Assembly: GCA_024449915.1 (NCBI GenBank)
Contig: JAMZAV010000103.1
Coordinates: 434,001 to 498,000 of the forward strand
Direction of reading: 5' to 3'
Length of the DNA stretch: 64,000 bases
Source: Sweltsa coloradensis
Taxonomy: Eukaryota > Arthropoda > Insecta > Plecoptera > Chloroperlidae
The position numbers were made by a program, and so were the translations under genes. This document shows positions 1-11,600 of the stretch, one piece after another. The notes beneath the pieces are model-generated. The model made no database searches and was not told the DNA's origin. It was given only the letters and a program-made list of their open reading frames with translations. Numbering within the stretch: the first letter of the stretch is position 1; every line of letters starts with the position of its first letter.

Positions 1-1670
1 TTCGATGCAAAAATGTACATTTAACAGAGAACAAGTAAAAACATCCGTCACTTCGCTTGGTTTGGTGGGAGAAGATGCTAACGAGTTGTCCAGTTATACG
101 TCATTTGGATTATGTTTATCGTTGAGCTGCCAGTCTATAGGAAATTCTTTAACACTTGACCTGCTTTTCTCGATCGATCGTATACGGCCACTTCATAGTC
201 ATTCATTCGTCTAATATTTAAAATATTACCTCGATAGAAATGGAACAGAAACTTTAACTAGATTGAGCAATATTTAAATTCATAATGACGTGCACTATGT
301 CTTAAACACTTGTTCAAGTGCAACCAAGAATTACCGTATGTTTCTTTTAAAAAGTATATATATGTATATTCAAGAGGTGAGTGACAATAACTAATAATTC
401 GTTTATTATATATTGTTATATAATGGTTTATATTATACAATAATTGTTTTACAGACAGACTATTTGTAATTGAGACGATAAAATGTTTATAATTAATTTT
501 TGTTGTTACCGGCTGATACAGTGGTACTGTGGTAAGTAAATCAACTCGCAGATGTGTCTACGTATGTACCATTCAAGTTTTAGGAATAATAGTTTATTGT
601 CAACATTTTCTTGGGCCAGATGTAATATGTCACCCACGGGTGGATTTAATTGTTCCCAACGAGTTGGGTCGGTGTTTCTCTTACTGATAATACCGACCTC
701 TAATTGGTCATTGTTTGTGCGTCGTTAGCGTCGGACCAACAGTGTTGACTTGGTCCGCATTTTCGTTTAAGTATCCCATTGAAAATCGTTTTTTTGACAG
801 AGTGGGTAGGGGTATTTAATGTCAATTATTTTGTTAAATATTGATTGAACAAATACGTTGAAGCACATATCATTATACTACGTAATATTAGTTATGAACT
901 CAATATTTCGTCAGACCACGGGGAGTTATATTTTTCAACATATGGGCGTGTACACAAAACGTTGGTTGCATGCATCTGTTGTGTTTTCGGTTAGGGAAAT
1001 ACACTAATTAAAACCTATAGCTGAGAATGATAGTGCTAACATCTTGCACAAGATGTGTGCACTTCGATATGTTTTTTTATTACACAATAAAGTAACGGCT
1101 TCAGATGTTTGGAGCCCAGTCATATTTGCGTTTTACAATATTATTCTATGAATAGACCATCAAATTCTAGGAACTACTGCCGGTGTATATGCCAAAAACT
1201 TGGTATATTAATGAGTATAAAGTGATATTTCCCAATCTTATTCGAGGAAGGCGAGATCTAATAAATGCGCTCACACAACGTGTGTTCAAATGTGCACCTT
1301 GAAAACATAGATATTAACTACAGCAGCTTTACAATAAAGTTTTGGTTGCAACATGACAACATTTTGAGAAACTTCAACTTCAAGGTACGCGTAATATTAC
1401 ATTTTTGTAGACTTGATTACATTAGGCTAAATAAAAAATAGCTAACTTCCAACCCCAACTGGGGATTACACCCAAGTTTCGCTTTTCCAGGACTGGGGTT
1501 TTAATGTAACAGCAACACTCCATGGACCATAAGTTATTAAACTACCGACCTCAGTTAGATTGTATTATTAAATTTATGGATTCAAAATAATTCTGTAAAA
1601 TATAAGAATCAAAATACATCGACAAGAACATTTGGGGACTTAAAAACTTTTTTATCTGACACATTTGCAG
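1..1670 (+). other. Upstream intron, no gene seen
   Basis: The first coding exon in the window begins after a clear acceptor (TTTTTTATCTGACACATTTGCAG, AG at 1669-1670), so this stretch reads as the 3' part of an intron of the same gene. It is AT-rich. The ORFs in it are short and lack coding character. No repeat or RNA gene was recognised. Confidence 0.6.
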
Positions 1671-2611
1671 ACCCCGACGAGCTGAGCAGCGGAGAACTCG
1701 GCGAGGTGTTGGGTGAGGACGATGACGCCCACCACCGGGAGTCGACCTCAGAACCCACCAGCCTCCAAGCCGAGATTCAGCGCAACTACGAGGAACTCCA
1801 AACAAAACTCAGTCAGGAGTTCCACAAGAAACTTCACGAGTGGGAGCGGATGAAGGCGTCCTCATCGACGACCTCGCCCGGCACTTGTCGAGCGTCCACT
1901 AGCGCCGCCACCGGGGGCGACGACAACTACCACCACGACAAGAGTTTCAGGAGGAAGATGGAGGAGTGGGATAAGATCAAGCAGAAGGAAGGAACAAGCA
2001 ACGGGAAGCGAGAGTCCATGGCTTTACAACCCCTCGACGAGGACCAACTCTCCCCGCACTTCAGGAAGAAACTCCACGAGTGGCAGAGGATCAAGAAGAC
2101 GAATCTACCGCGGGAAGACAACTCGCAGTCCAGGAAGAAGATTGTTGAGTGGCAGCTCTGGCGTACAGGAAGTGGGAAAGCACGTCAGCGAAGACCAAGA
2201 CGACTTCCATAGGAAGTTGCAGGAATGGGAGAGGATTAAGTCGGCGTCCCCTTGTGATTCTCCGACGAGCAAGGACGCCGGGGTGGAGTGTGACAGGAAC
2301 AGTACGGGAGCGAAGACGCCAAGCCCGGGCGTCGTGAGGAAGGACTCGACGGGTGAGAAGAAGAAGGCACTCGGGGGTGGCGGGGGTGGCGGTGGTGGTG
2401 CTGGTGGTAGTGGTGGTGGTACTGGTGGTGGTACTGGTGTTGGCGGTAGTGGCGGCGGCGGGGGAGCGGGCGCAGGGGGGAAGAGCGGTCACAAGGGGAA
2501 GAGCCAGAAAGAAAAGGAACTGCACTGGTTAGAGAAGGAGCTGCAGAAGATTGAGAGAGAGAAGCAGAGACTGGAGAGAGAAAGAGAGAAATATCTCGAT
2601 AGGGAACAAAG
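1671..2611 (+). CDS. Exon 1 in window: EW-motif repeats, Gly-rich linker, coiled-coil start
   Basis: Starts after AG at 1669-1670 and ends at a strong donor (CAAAG/GTAAGT, GT at 2612). It is read in frame 2 to about 2150, then in frame 3, so one extra base seems to lie between about 2150 and 2160. Motif copies: EFHKKLHEWERMK (1817-1855), SFRRKMEEWDKIK (1943-1981), HFRKKLHEWQRIK (2057-2095), a weaker one ending at the break (about 2126-2155), and DFHRKLQEWERIK (about 2202-2240). A Gly tract with scattered Ser/Thr/Ala (about 2361-2490) separates the motifs from a Lys/Glu/Arg helix that continues into exon 2. The leading AC completes a codon from an exon outside the window. Confidence 0.85.
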
Positions 2612-5600
2612 GTAAGTAGGCACTTGGGTTATTAGTAATCAATCTACAAATTGTTTAGCAGTGATGGCTTAACTGAAAAAATTGCATTACTCTAATAATG
2701 GTTTCATGGCAGAAAAATCGAAAACAAGGCTAAGATATATGTCTGTTGCTGTTTTCATTAGGAATCTGGTTGAATCACTCCATTGATCTAATAGATGAAA
2801 TTCTTATCATATCAACATTATAGATTAGTTGAAATCATTAATGTATTCCACAGGAATATAACTAGAAACAAACACAATGACAACGTTTACATTTTAAAAA
2901 ATGACTTTGACGCGAGATATTCTTTTCATTTTGTGCACACTAGCCAACTTCGTTTCAACCCCCTAATGCAGATTATATATTGATCTATGCAGATTGGAGA
3001 AGATGCGTCGCGCGGTCGGTTCGGGCGCCGGCAAACAGGAAGTCCTGGTCCAGACCTCGACGGGCTTCTTCCGGTTCCAAGGCATCTCGGAGAAGTTCAC
3101 CCGACGCCTCTACGAGTGGGAGAAGGCGAGAGGCATTGCGCCCGAGGCCTCCACCTTCGCCCTGCTCGACCCGGGATATCGCCCGTCTGGGGAGGAGAGA
3201 CCCGGTACAGGATACGGTTTTACAACATCCTAGGAATACAATCCGGGTCTATGCATACTGATACATTAGATTGTGAAGGGGGTGACCATAAACCATCATT
3301 GAACTAAGTGGTGAAACAAACAATAGTAGGCCAAAAGTAAATTGGATAACTCATCTCGAGTCACATAAAAATAAAATTATAAATAAAATGAAGATTAAAC
3401 GAATAATATTATAAAAATGAGTCTGTGACGAGAATGAGCAATAGATTCTAAGCCATTCCTTTTGTGGATTCTAATAACCCATGTCCCTCGGAAAGCTTGA
3501 AGCCCACGTCCAAATTGAATTAGCCATCGAGTACGGCAATACATTAACTAGGGAAACGCCAAAGTCGTTGTTAAACGAGTGAGTGAGCCATGTGTATAGT
3601 ACCCGGTATCATTCCCACACTGAACTAGATCCAGCCTTGGGTATATATGGGAGGAAATGGGATGTTCCCGGGTACTCAACACTTGGCTCATTTACTCGTT
3701 TAAACGTATTAGCGTGAAACATAAACAAATTTTCAAGATTTAACAAAATCACCTCATTTTTATTTGCCATATAACACCCTTCAAAAATAATATGTGGGTG
3801 TAAAAATATAAAAAAAGTTCTAACCAACGGACATCGAACCCCAACCCTTCGTGCGGTAGGCCACTATAGGGGTTTAATATCAATGGGCTAAATGCTTACC
3901 ACTGTGCCATGTCAGCCACGCAAACTTCGTCTCGCTAGCTGCTACTAAACAAATGCTATCGATATTTTTTAAAAAAAATCACGTTTTTATTTATTGTAGG
4001 CTTAAATCGCAATGGATCTAGCTGATTTTGTCTTAACAAAATCAGCTAGATCCTGAACTGTTAAGTTCTCAGTAAACTCGTACTGGATGTCTGTTTAAAA
4101 TTTCGGCGCAATCTGTTCAGCGGTTCGGCTGATTTTCGACAGACAGACAGACAGAATCACAGAATAAGGGCTGTTTGAGTTGAATGGAGACACTCAGTCG
4201 CTCCGCTCCCTCGTTTTATAACATAATACCTATGTACGTAAAATTATATTTGATTAAACTATAAGAAGATTAGATTAGATTTTATTTTAATTATATATTT
4301 TTATAGAAATGTCAAATATTAATGTTGACGCAGGGGGCGGCGACGCCGCTGACAACGTGATGCTGATGAGGTCGAAGTCAGCTGGTAGTGTGACCAAGCT
4401 GAGTAGTCCCGGGCCAATCAGGAGCGACCATCAGCCACCAACCATCCAGCCTCAGCCTGAACGACGTGGATGCGCTGGAGCAGGCAGAACAGGACTTGGC
4501 AGGTGACTTAGACCCCGGGAATATTACTAGCGTTTGACATGGGCTAGAACATGGGTTGAAACTTAACCTACGTCCGTTTAACGACGAATTTCACCCGCGT
4601 AAACCACCAACCCGCGTAACGCTATATGTAAACGGGGTCTGAAGACTTTCAAAGGAAGCTACATTAATTGTGCATACACCGACAGTGTTGGCTCGAACGC
4701 TAAGCGCAAAAGGTTGCGGTCGGGTTCGAATCCCGTCGAGACCGGCAATCTTGACTAAAGGTTTTTTTGCTGAAGTTTTCCTCAGTAGTTAATGCAAATG
4801 CAAGGGATTGATTCATCACAATTGTCTTAACTGCAATATCCATATAGTTAATCTGAAGAGGGGCATAATATTGGACCCTAACATGTTTAATTACCACGGT
4901 AAAATATGCATACCAGGTTATTCCAATGGTATTGAGTACGATGTATTTCTCAGTCCGTTGTAATGCGCACTGACAACTCTTGCGTGTACGCCAATTCTGG
5001 ATGCTAACAGATCGAACCATGCAACTGAAATCATCCCTGGAGCATTTTCCACAAATTTTTTAATGAAAAGGCAAATGCTGACGGTGTGTCTTTTACACCA
5101 GACCTTGTAAATGTTATCGCAACTATCCACACCATTTACCTAAATAGTTATACCACAGATAATAGAGTGGTTATACCTACCACTGTCCATACCCTGGCCG
5201 AGTTCTCTAAGAAAGATATGTTTGTGTCAACATGTTTGTGAAACCCCTCCCTCTCCCCTAGACTCGCGGGCAACCTCCGACCCCCAGCTGCAAGGCGATG
5301 AGGAGGACGACGAACCAGCTGCCGTGATCGTAGACGTCGAGGACGTCGTCGAGGAGACGGCGGCGCCTCTCCTTGCGACGCCGGTTGTCGAGGGGCAGAC
5401 GCCCGTCTACTGCTACGCCCCCGAGGAGGTCACCAGACTCATAGACTCCAGCGGAAGGTAAGGGTTTCCACGCTTCACGCGTTTAACAATATTTCCAACT
5501 TTGAAGTCAGGTAGGGGATTATAGGGTCCCTCCCCCCCCACCCCCGGGTGTATCGAAGCCGGCTATCTATGCCTGTCGCTTCCCCCACATCGTCTTTTAT

Positions 5601-8600
5601 TACGTTATATATTTTTTTATTCATCTGTCATTGTGCTGGAAAGTACTGCAAAAAACTCAATACCATTTGTAACAAAAAGGAGATGGTTACAACGAAACAA
5701 GAGAACGTTTTTTTTATTGCATGCTCAACTGACGGACCATTGAAGAGGTTTTAAATTGTTTGATTTGACATTGACAGTCTAAAAACATGCAGCTTAGGCT
5801 ATATATTAAATTAATCTGCAACAACAAATTTGGATTGTACAGCAAACATTGCTCTAGGGTGTATGCACATAAAATTAGGGTGTAACATAATGCTATGATG
5901 GGCTTGGTATGTTTGGATCAACTGATTACAGCGAAAGTGACCGCGACGGTGCTGCCACAGTACGGAGGACGGACTCTCTACGAACTAACGTCAGCGAAAA
6001 CGAACGGACTGGTGCAGTGTCGGTCCGACGAACGGACTCAGTGCGCACTGAGAGTAGCTTCAAACTGCTCGAGGAGAACATGACTCTGCTGACCAAGCTG
6101 AAGATAAAGGGAGACATCTGCAGGTACATCGAAGCCACTCTCACAGAAAATGTATTCCCAACAAGTGACTGCAATTTTTCTGAAACTATCATCTCCTTAT
6201 CAATGTCATTACTTATTTAAAGCCAGAATCTGAACGTGACGAATCACAACAAATTTTACGACTTGCTCTTAGATCTGGGGGTAGCTTCTATAGAATAATA
6301 TTATGATAATGTGTTTGACAAAGCCACAAAGTACAACCACTGAACCCAAGCAATAATTTAAAAGACTGTTTTAGACTGGATGGTGAAATATGAAAAGTAG
6401 AAGATATAGCTTACTTTTCTAACACACATATTTATGGCACACTTTGCCTGCAGAATTGTGATATCCTTAAATTCCAAAGAAAAATGTTATAACTGATAAT
6501 TTCCTATTTGCATAGATACCTTACTTACAAATAAATTCAGGCTTACAATTTGGCTTTTGGCTTTTCAAATACAAAAGAAGGAAAATTTCAATGGATCTTC
6601 ATGGAAATTACATTGCAAAACTAACAGTATATTGAATCACATAACATCGTCGTCTCTTGACAGAAAATTGGAGAACGAGCTAGAAGACTTGGAGGAGAAG
6701 ATTGACCACGTTGCCAGGACGCACGAGGAGGAGTTGGAGAGGCTGCGTCAAGAAGAGACGGACCTTCAGGAGCTCAGCCCAGGTAGGGTCTAGATAAACA
6801 CGAATACACGAGGAGGAGTTGGAGAGGCTGCGTCAAGAAGAGACGGACCATCAGACTCAGCCCAGGTAGGTCTAGATAAACGATACAAGGGGGTTGGAGA
6901 GCTGCGTCAGGAGCGACCAGGAGTCGCCGATAGGGTCTGATAAACACAAAACACGAGGATTACAGAAGTGCGTCATAGGACGCTCAGGAGTCCAGTGGTT
7001 AGATAAACACAAACCAGGAGGGTGGAGGGTCTAAAAGACGCTTCAGGAGCTCGAGGTGGTCTAGATAAACAGAACCAGGGTTAGAGGCTGCGTCAAGAGG
7101 ACGCCTTCAGAGCTCACCAGGTGGTCTAGATCAGAATACCGAGGAGGAGGAGCTGAGAAGAGACGGACCTTGGAGCTCGCCCAGGTAGGGTCTAGATAAC
7201 ACGATACCGAGGAGGGTTGGAGAGGCTGCGTCAAAAAGACGGACCTTCAGGCTCAGCCCGGTAGGGTCTATAAACACGAATACACGGGAGGAGTTGGGAG
7301 CCGCAAAAGGACGGACTCAGGAGCTCAGAGGTGGGTCAGAAACATACACGAGGAGGGTGGAGGCTGCTCAGAGAACGGACTTCAGAGCTCCCAGGAGGTC
7401 TAGATAAAGAATACACGAGGAGGAGGGAGAGGCTGCGTCAAGAAGAGACGGACCTTCAGGCTCAGCCAGGTAGGTCTAGATAAAGAATCCAGAGATTGAG
7501 AGGCTGCTCAGCAGAGATAAACCTACAGGATGCAGGGTCTAGAAACGACTCGATCAGGAGAGTTGGAACGCCCAAGAAGGAGGCCTTCAGACAGCCAGTA
7601 GGAGTAACCAGGAGGAGTTAACGATCAGAGAGACTGAACCCGGGCAGAGCCTCAGGCGCCGTAGGGTCTAGATAAACACGAATACACGGGAGGAGTTGGA
7701 GAGGCTGCGCAAGAGAGGAACCTTCAGGAGCTCCAGCCCAGTACGATCAGAGATGAAGCGATCAAGAAGGAGGAGTGAGAGCTGCGTACAGAAACGACCT
7801 AGGAGCTCAGCCCAGGTAGGGTCTAGATAAACACGAATACACGAGGAGGAGTTGGAGAGGCTGCGTCAAGAAGAGACGGACCTTCAGGAGCTCAGCCCAG
7901 GTAGGGTCTAGATAAACACGAATACACGAGGAGGAGAGGACGAGGCTGCGCTACAGAAGAGACGGACCTTCAGGAGCTCAGCCCAGGTAGGGTCTAGATA
8001 AACACGAATACACGAGGAGGAGTTGGAGAGGCTGCGTCAAGAAGAGACGGACCTTCAGGAGCTCAGCCCAGGTAGGGTCTAGATAAACACGAAAACAAAA
8101 CTTCGTATTTAGAGTCAATTACTCAGTCACAAAGCTGTTTTTCAGTGGGGGACATTAAATTTAAAGCACACCAAGCCAACCCTGTTGACACACCATCGAC
8201 GAGTGAACAATGACCAACTATAGAGACCGCGGTATATTATTATACTAGGAAACGCTCAGTTGGACGCGTTAATAAGCGAGCACGTGCTATAGCTAGACCC
8301 ACATTGCACATTTAAAAAAAATAAAAAATTTGGACGTTAGCTGTCCACGGGGCCATGTTTCCAGTATTATTTATTAAGTTATTGCCAAGATATTTGGGTA
8401 AATCCGTGTGTAAACCTTTACTTTGTGAATATAATCCACCGCCATCTAGAGGACCTTGACATCATTTCCTTGGGAAAACTATTTTAACTCCTTGGTAACA
8501 AATAATACACTGCTTCCTCGATAGTATTTTGATTACTTCTAGGTATAGTCTAGTCTAGGTATAGTCGCCAGAAACCTCGTGCGACTTTTCGTTGCCATGG

Positions 8601-11600
8601 TAACGTTACTTTTGTTAAAATGTAATTTCCATCTATACTACTTATCGGATCAAAATAAAATTAACATATTCGTGACCGGACGGACATTCTAAATGATTTG
8701 GCCACCTCAGATTTTGTCGCCGTTTAGTTTTAAAAAAAAAACTTTCGATTAACTTTATGTAACTTTGTAACTTTTTGAATGATTTTGCCACAAAACTAAT
8801 GGCATTCAATCCAGAACGAAGCTTGCGGATGGTCCAAATTTCAACTCGATCCGAACCTCCGTTCGAACGTTATGGTGAGATACAAAAAAAAAAAAAAAAA
8901 CAGTGACTATTTTTTCCGGCATAGTCAAATGGAAACGCTCTTTGCGGCAAACAAGCTGGACATAAAACATATTAAGCGTTATCAACATTTAAATACGTTC
9001 GTGACCTACAATTCGGTATGAAAATAAAGCAGATATTTTTATGAACCTGTTGTTATCACATGACCCGTATCACCTACTATAGTTATGTTATTGAGTTAGA
9101 AAATTACCACGACAACCATAATAACTGCTTTATTCATTGTATTTCAAAATAGCCACCACTATGTACAAGATTATATGTACACGATGTGATGTGTTGACAA
9201 TGAATGCTGGTATTATACCAGCTATCAAATAAGTGATTTAAAGCTATTTTGCAAAAGTTAGTGCTGCAAAATCTGTGTTTGTGTCGTACAGAGGTTGAAG
9301 AAGATCGACTTCAAATGAGGACTAACTGGAGCCAAGGGGACCCAACTTCAGGGGACCAGGGGGCACTCGTGGAGCAGCTGAGGGCGAAGATTACTGAACT
9401 TGAACGGCGCCAGGCAAATCTTCGGCGAGAGGGAGTCACATTGCAGGTAATTTCCTAGCTCTGACAACGCTACTAAACTTATTGGATGAGCGTAGTGAGC
9501 GAAGCGAGTGAAGCGAAGACTTCAATTTCACTGACCCCCCAAAAAATTTAGCTCGGTGTTTTTTTTTTTGTTTTTTTTGTTTTTTTGTTTTTTTTTGTTT
9601 GTATTTTTGTCTGTTTGTTCGCTCTCTACCGGGAAAACGGCATATGCAATCTGATGAAATTGACAGGACCTTCGAAATCTCTGAACTTAGACTTGCTACG
9701 TTTTTGGGTACAATCGAAGAAATATTCTCATGAATATCGTACTTTTACGATTTTTTCGATTTTTAGTGCGATATTTTCGTCACATTTTGGCCGATTCTGA
9801 CCAAACGGGTGGGGCTACAACGTTCATATTTCACATGGACATTAAGGTAATGGTGTGTATTGCTTTCTGAAAGAAAAAATTGAAAAAGTTAGCCAGAATA
9901 TATAGAAATAAGCTTTTAATATAAGTTTTTTGATTTTTGTGCGATTTTTTCGTGCCATTTGGGCCAATTCTGACCAAACGGGTGGGGCTTTAACGTTCAT
10001 ATTATACACGGACATTAAGGTTATGGTGATGTAGTACCTTTTGAAAGAAAAAGTTGGAAAAGTTAGCCAGAATCCATAGAAATAAAGCTTTTAATATAAG
10101 TTTTTTACGGTAAATAATACCAATTGACAAGAAACAAAAGAAACTTGACAACATTCACCTACAATGCGTAGGCAGCAAAACAAAGCACTTGCAAAAGTAA
10201 AGATATCCAAAGCAAACTTAAAACTTTAAAAAGCTCATCCATCAACGCGGCGGGACTTTAGCGTTTTCCTAGTACCCTAGCTAGCTGAATACAGAATTCT
10301 GGTTGTATTCTAGCTATGCATAGCTAACGATAACAAATAGATAACGTTTTGAGACAAACCAACTCGTACGAATATAATAATAATCCAAGCCGTCTAAGAT
10401 CAAATTTGTTTTACTAAAATGTTTTAGAGCACATTGGAAAGGTATTCACATTATTTTTAATTTGAAAAAAGATTAAAAAATAAAAAAAAGTTATGGAGTG
10501 AATTATGTTTCACATTGTAAGAAAGATCATTTGTGATAGATTAGCAAATAAACACAGGGCCGTTTACATTTCGTCTTGGAATGTAGATAAGCCGGTCAAA
10601 CATACGCCAATAATCAAAGGTGTGTCAATTCTTCAACAAAACTAGGTCAAAAACACAATTGCATTGTATGTGACAGTAGTTTATTGCTGATTCTAGTTCT
10701 TAGGGCGCGAACCTCTTGTCCTCGAAGCAATGACGTCAACAACAGCTGATCTATTCCAGACTACAGATATTTACAAGTTGTTTTAAATTTAATTGGGGCC
10801 TCGAAGTTCGAACTATTTTCGTCGCCTTTGGTTTATTATTCTGTCAGGAGAAATGACTTGAGTAGTGTTTGCTTGTTCGGTTCGGATCGACACTCAAACA
10901 CATCAGATGTTGTAAAAACTGCGCAGCCACCGGGAACGCTGTCAGATAATGCGGAAATTTAACTTTACGCCCGGTCGTATAAATGACGCAGATAATGTCA
11001 GCGCACAGGAATAATCCTATGTTTTCTTTCATGTAGTTTCAAGGGAAGTGTCCACAAGATGTAAATACTAAATACACGTGCATGCTTATGTGTGGGGGGG
11101 TCTATATTGCAACTGTATTGTAACGAAAATAGATTGCAGTTAAAATAATGGCTGCTTGAATGTTATTACTAAGAAACATCTGTTTGAATATATATTTGGC
11201 AGTGTAAGGCACTGCAGTGTATCACTAGCCTTGTCTGTACCACTAATTACCAACAGCTATGAATATTTAATAGCCTCCCATGCTATACCTGTTCAGTTAG
11301 TTTAGGTATAGAAAATATGCAGGCATGCACACACAAGATGTGAAACTATTACACAACAATCGTAGAATATTTCAATTAACTGAAACACTGGTTCATTTAA
11401 AACAAAACCACGTCTTTAATTGGATGAGCGAAGCGAAGACTTCAATTTCACTGACCCCCAAAAAATTTAGCTCGGGTGTTTTTTTTTTTTTTTTTTTTTC
11501 TGTCTGTTTGTTAACTCTCTACCAGGCAAACGGCATATCCGATCTTGATGAAAATTTGACAGGACCTTCGAAATCTCTGAACTTAGAGGTGTATTGTTTT

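Larger units (their letters stand above)
3205..4306 (+). other. Intron 2 with transposon-derived sequence
   Basis: Holds a tRNA-like module on the minus strand (3826-3916) and a transposon-like segment with a perfect hairpin and a CAGA microsatellite (3960-4225). No coding exon is needed here, because exon 2 and exon 3 phases already match. Confidence 0.6.

Noticed and set aside
690..760. Similarity between CCGACCTCTAATTGGTCATTG near 690 and CCGATCTCTGGTTGGCCATTG near 56830
   Set aside because: About 20 bp with several mismatches and no clear extension; too weak to call a repeat family.
7800..8093. The late donors of the array as alternative exon ends
   Set aside because: Translation would meet TAG four codons after the first donor, so no longer coding exon is possible; kept only as decoys.
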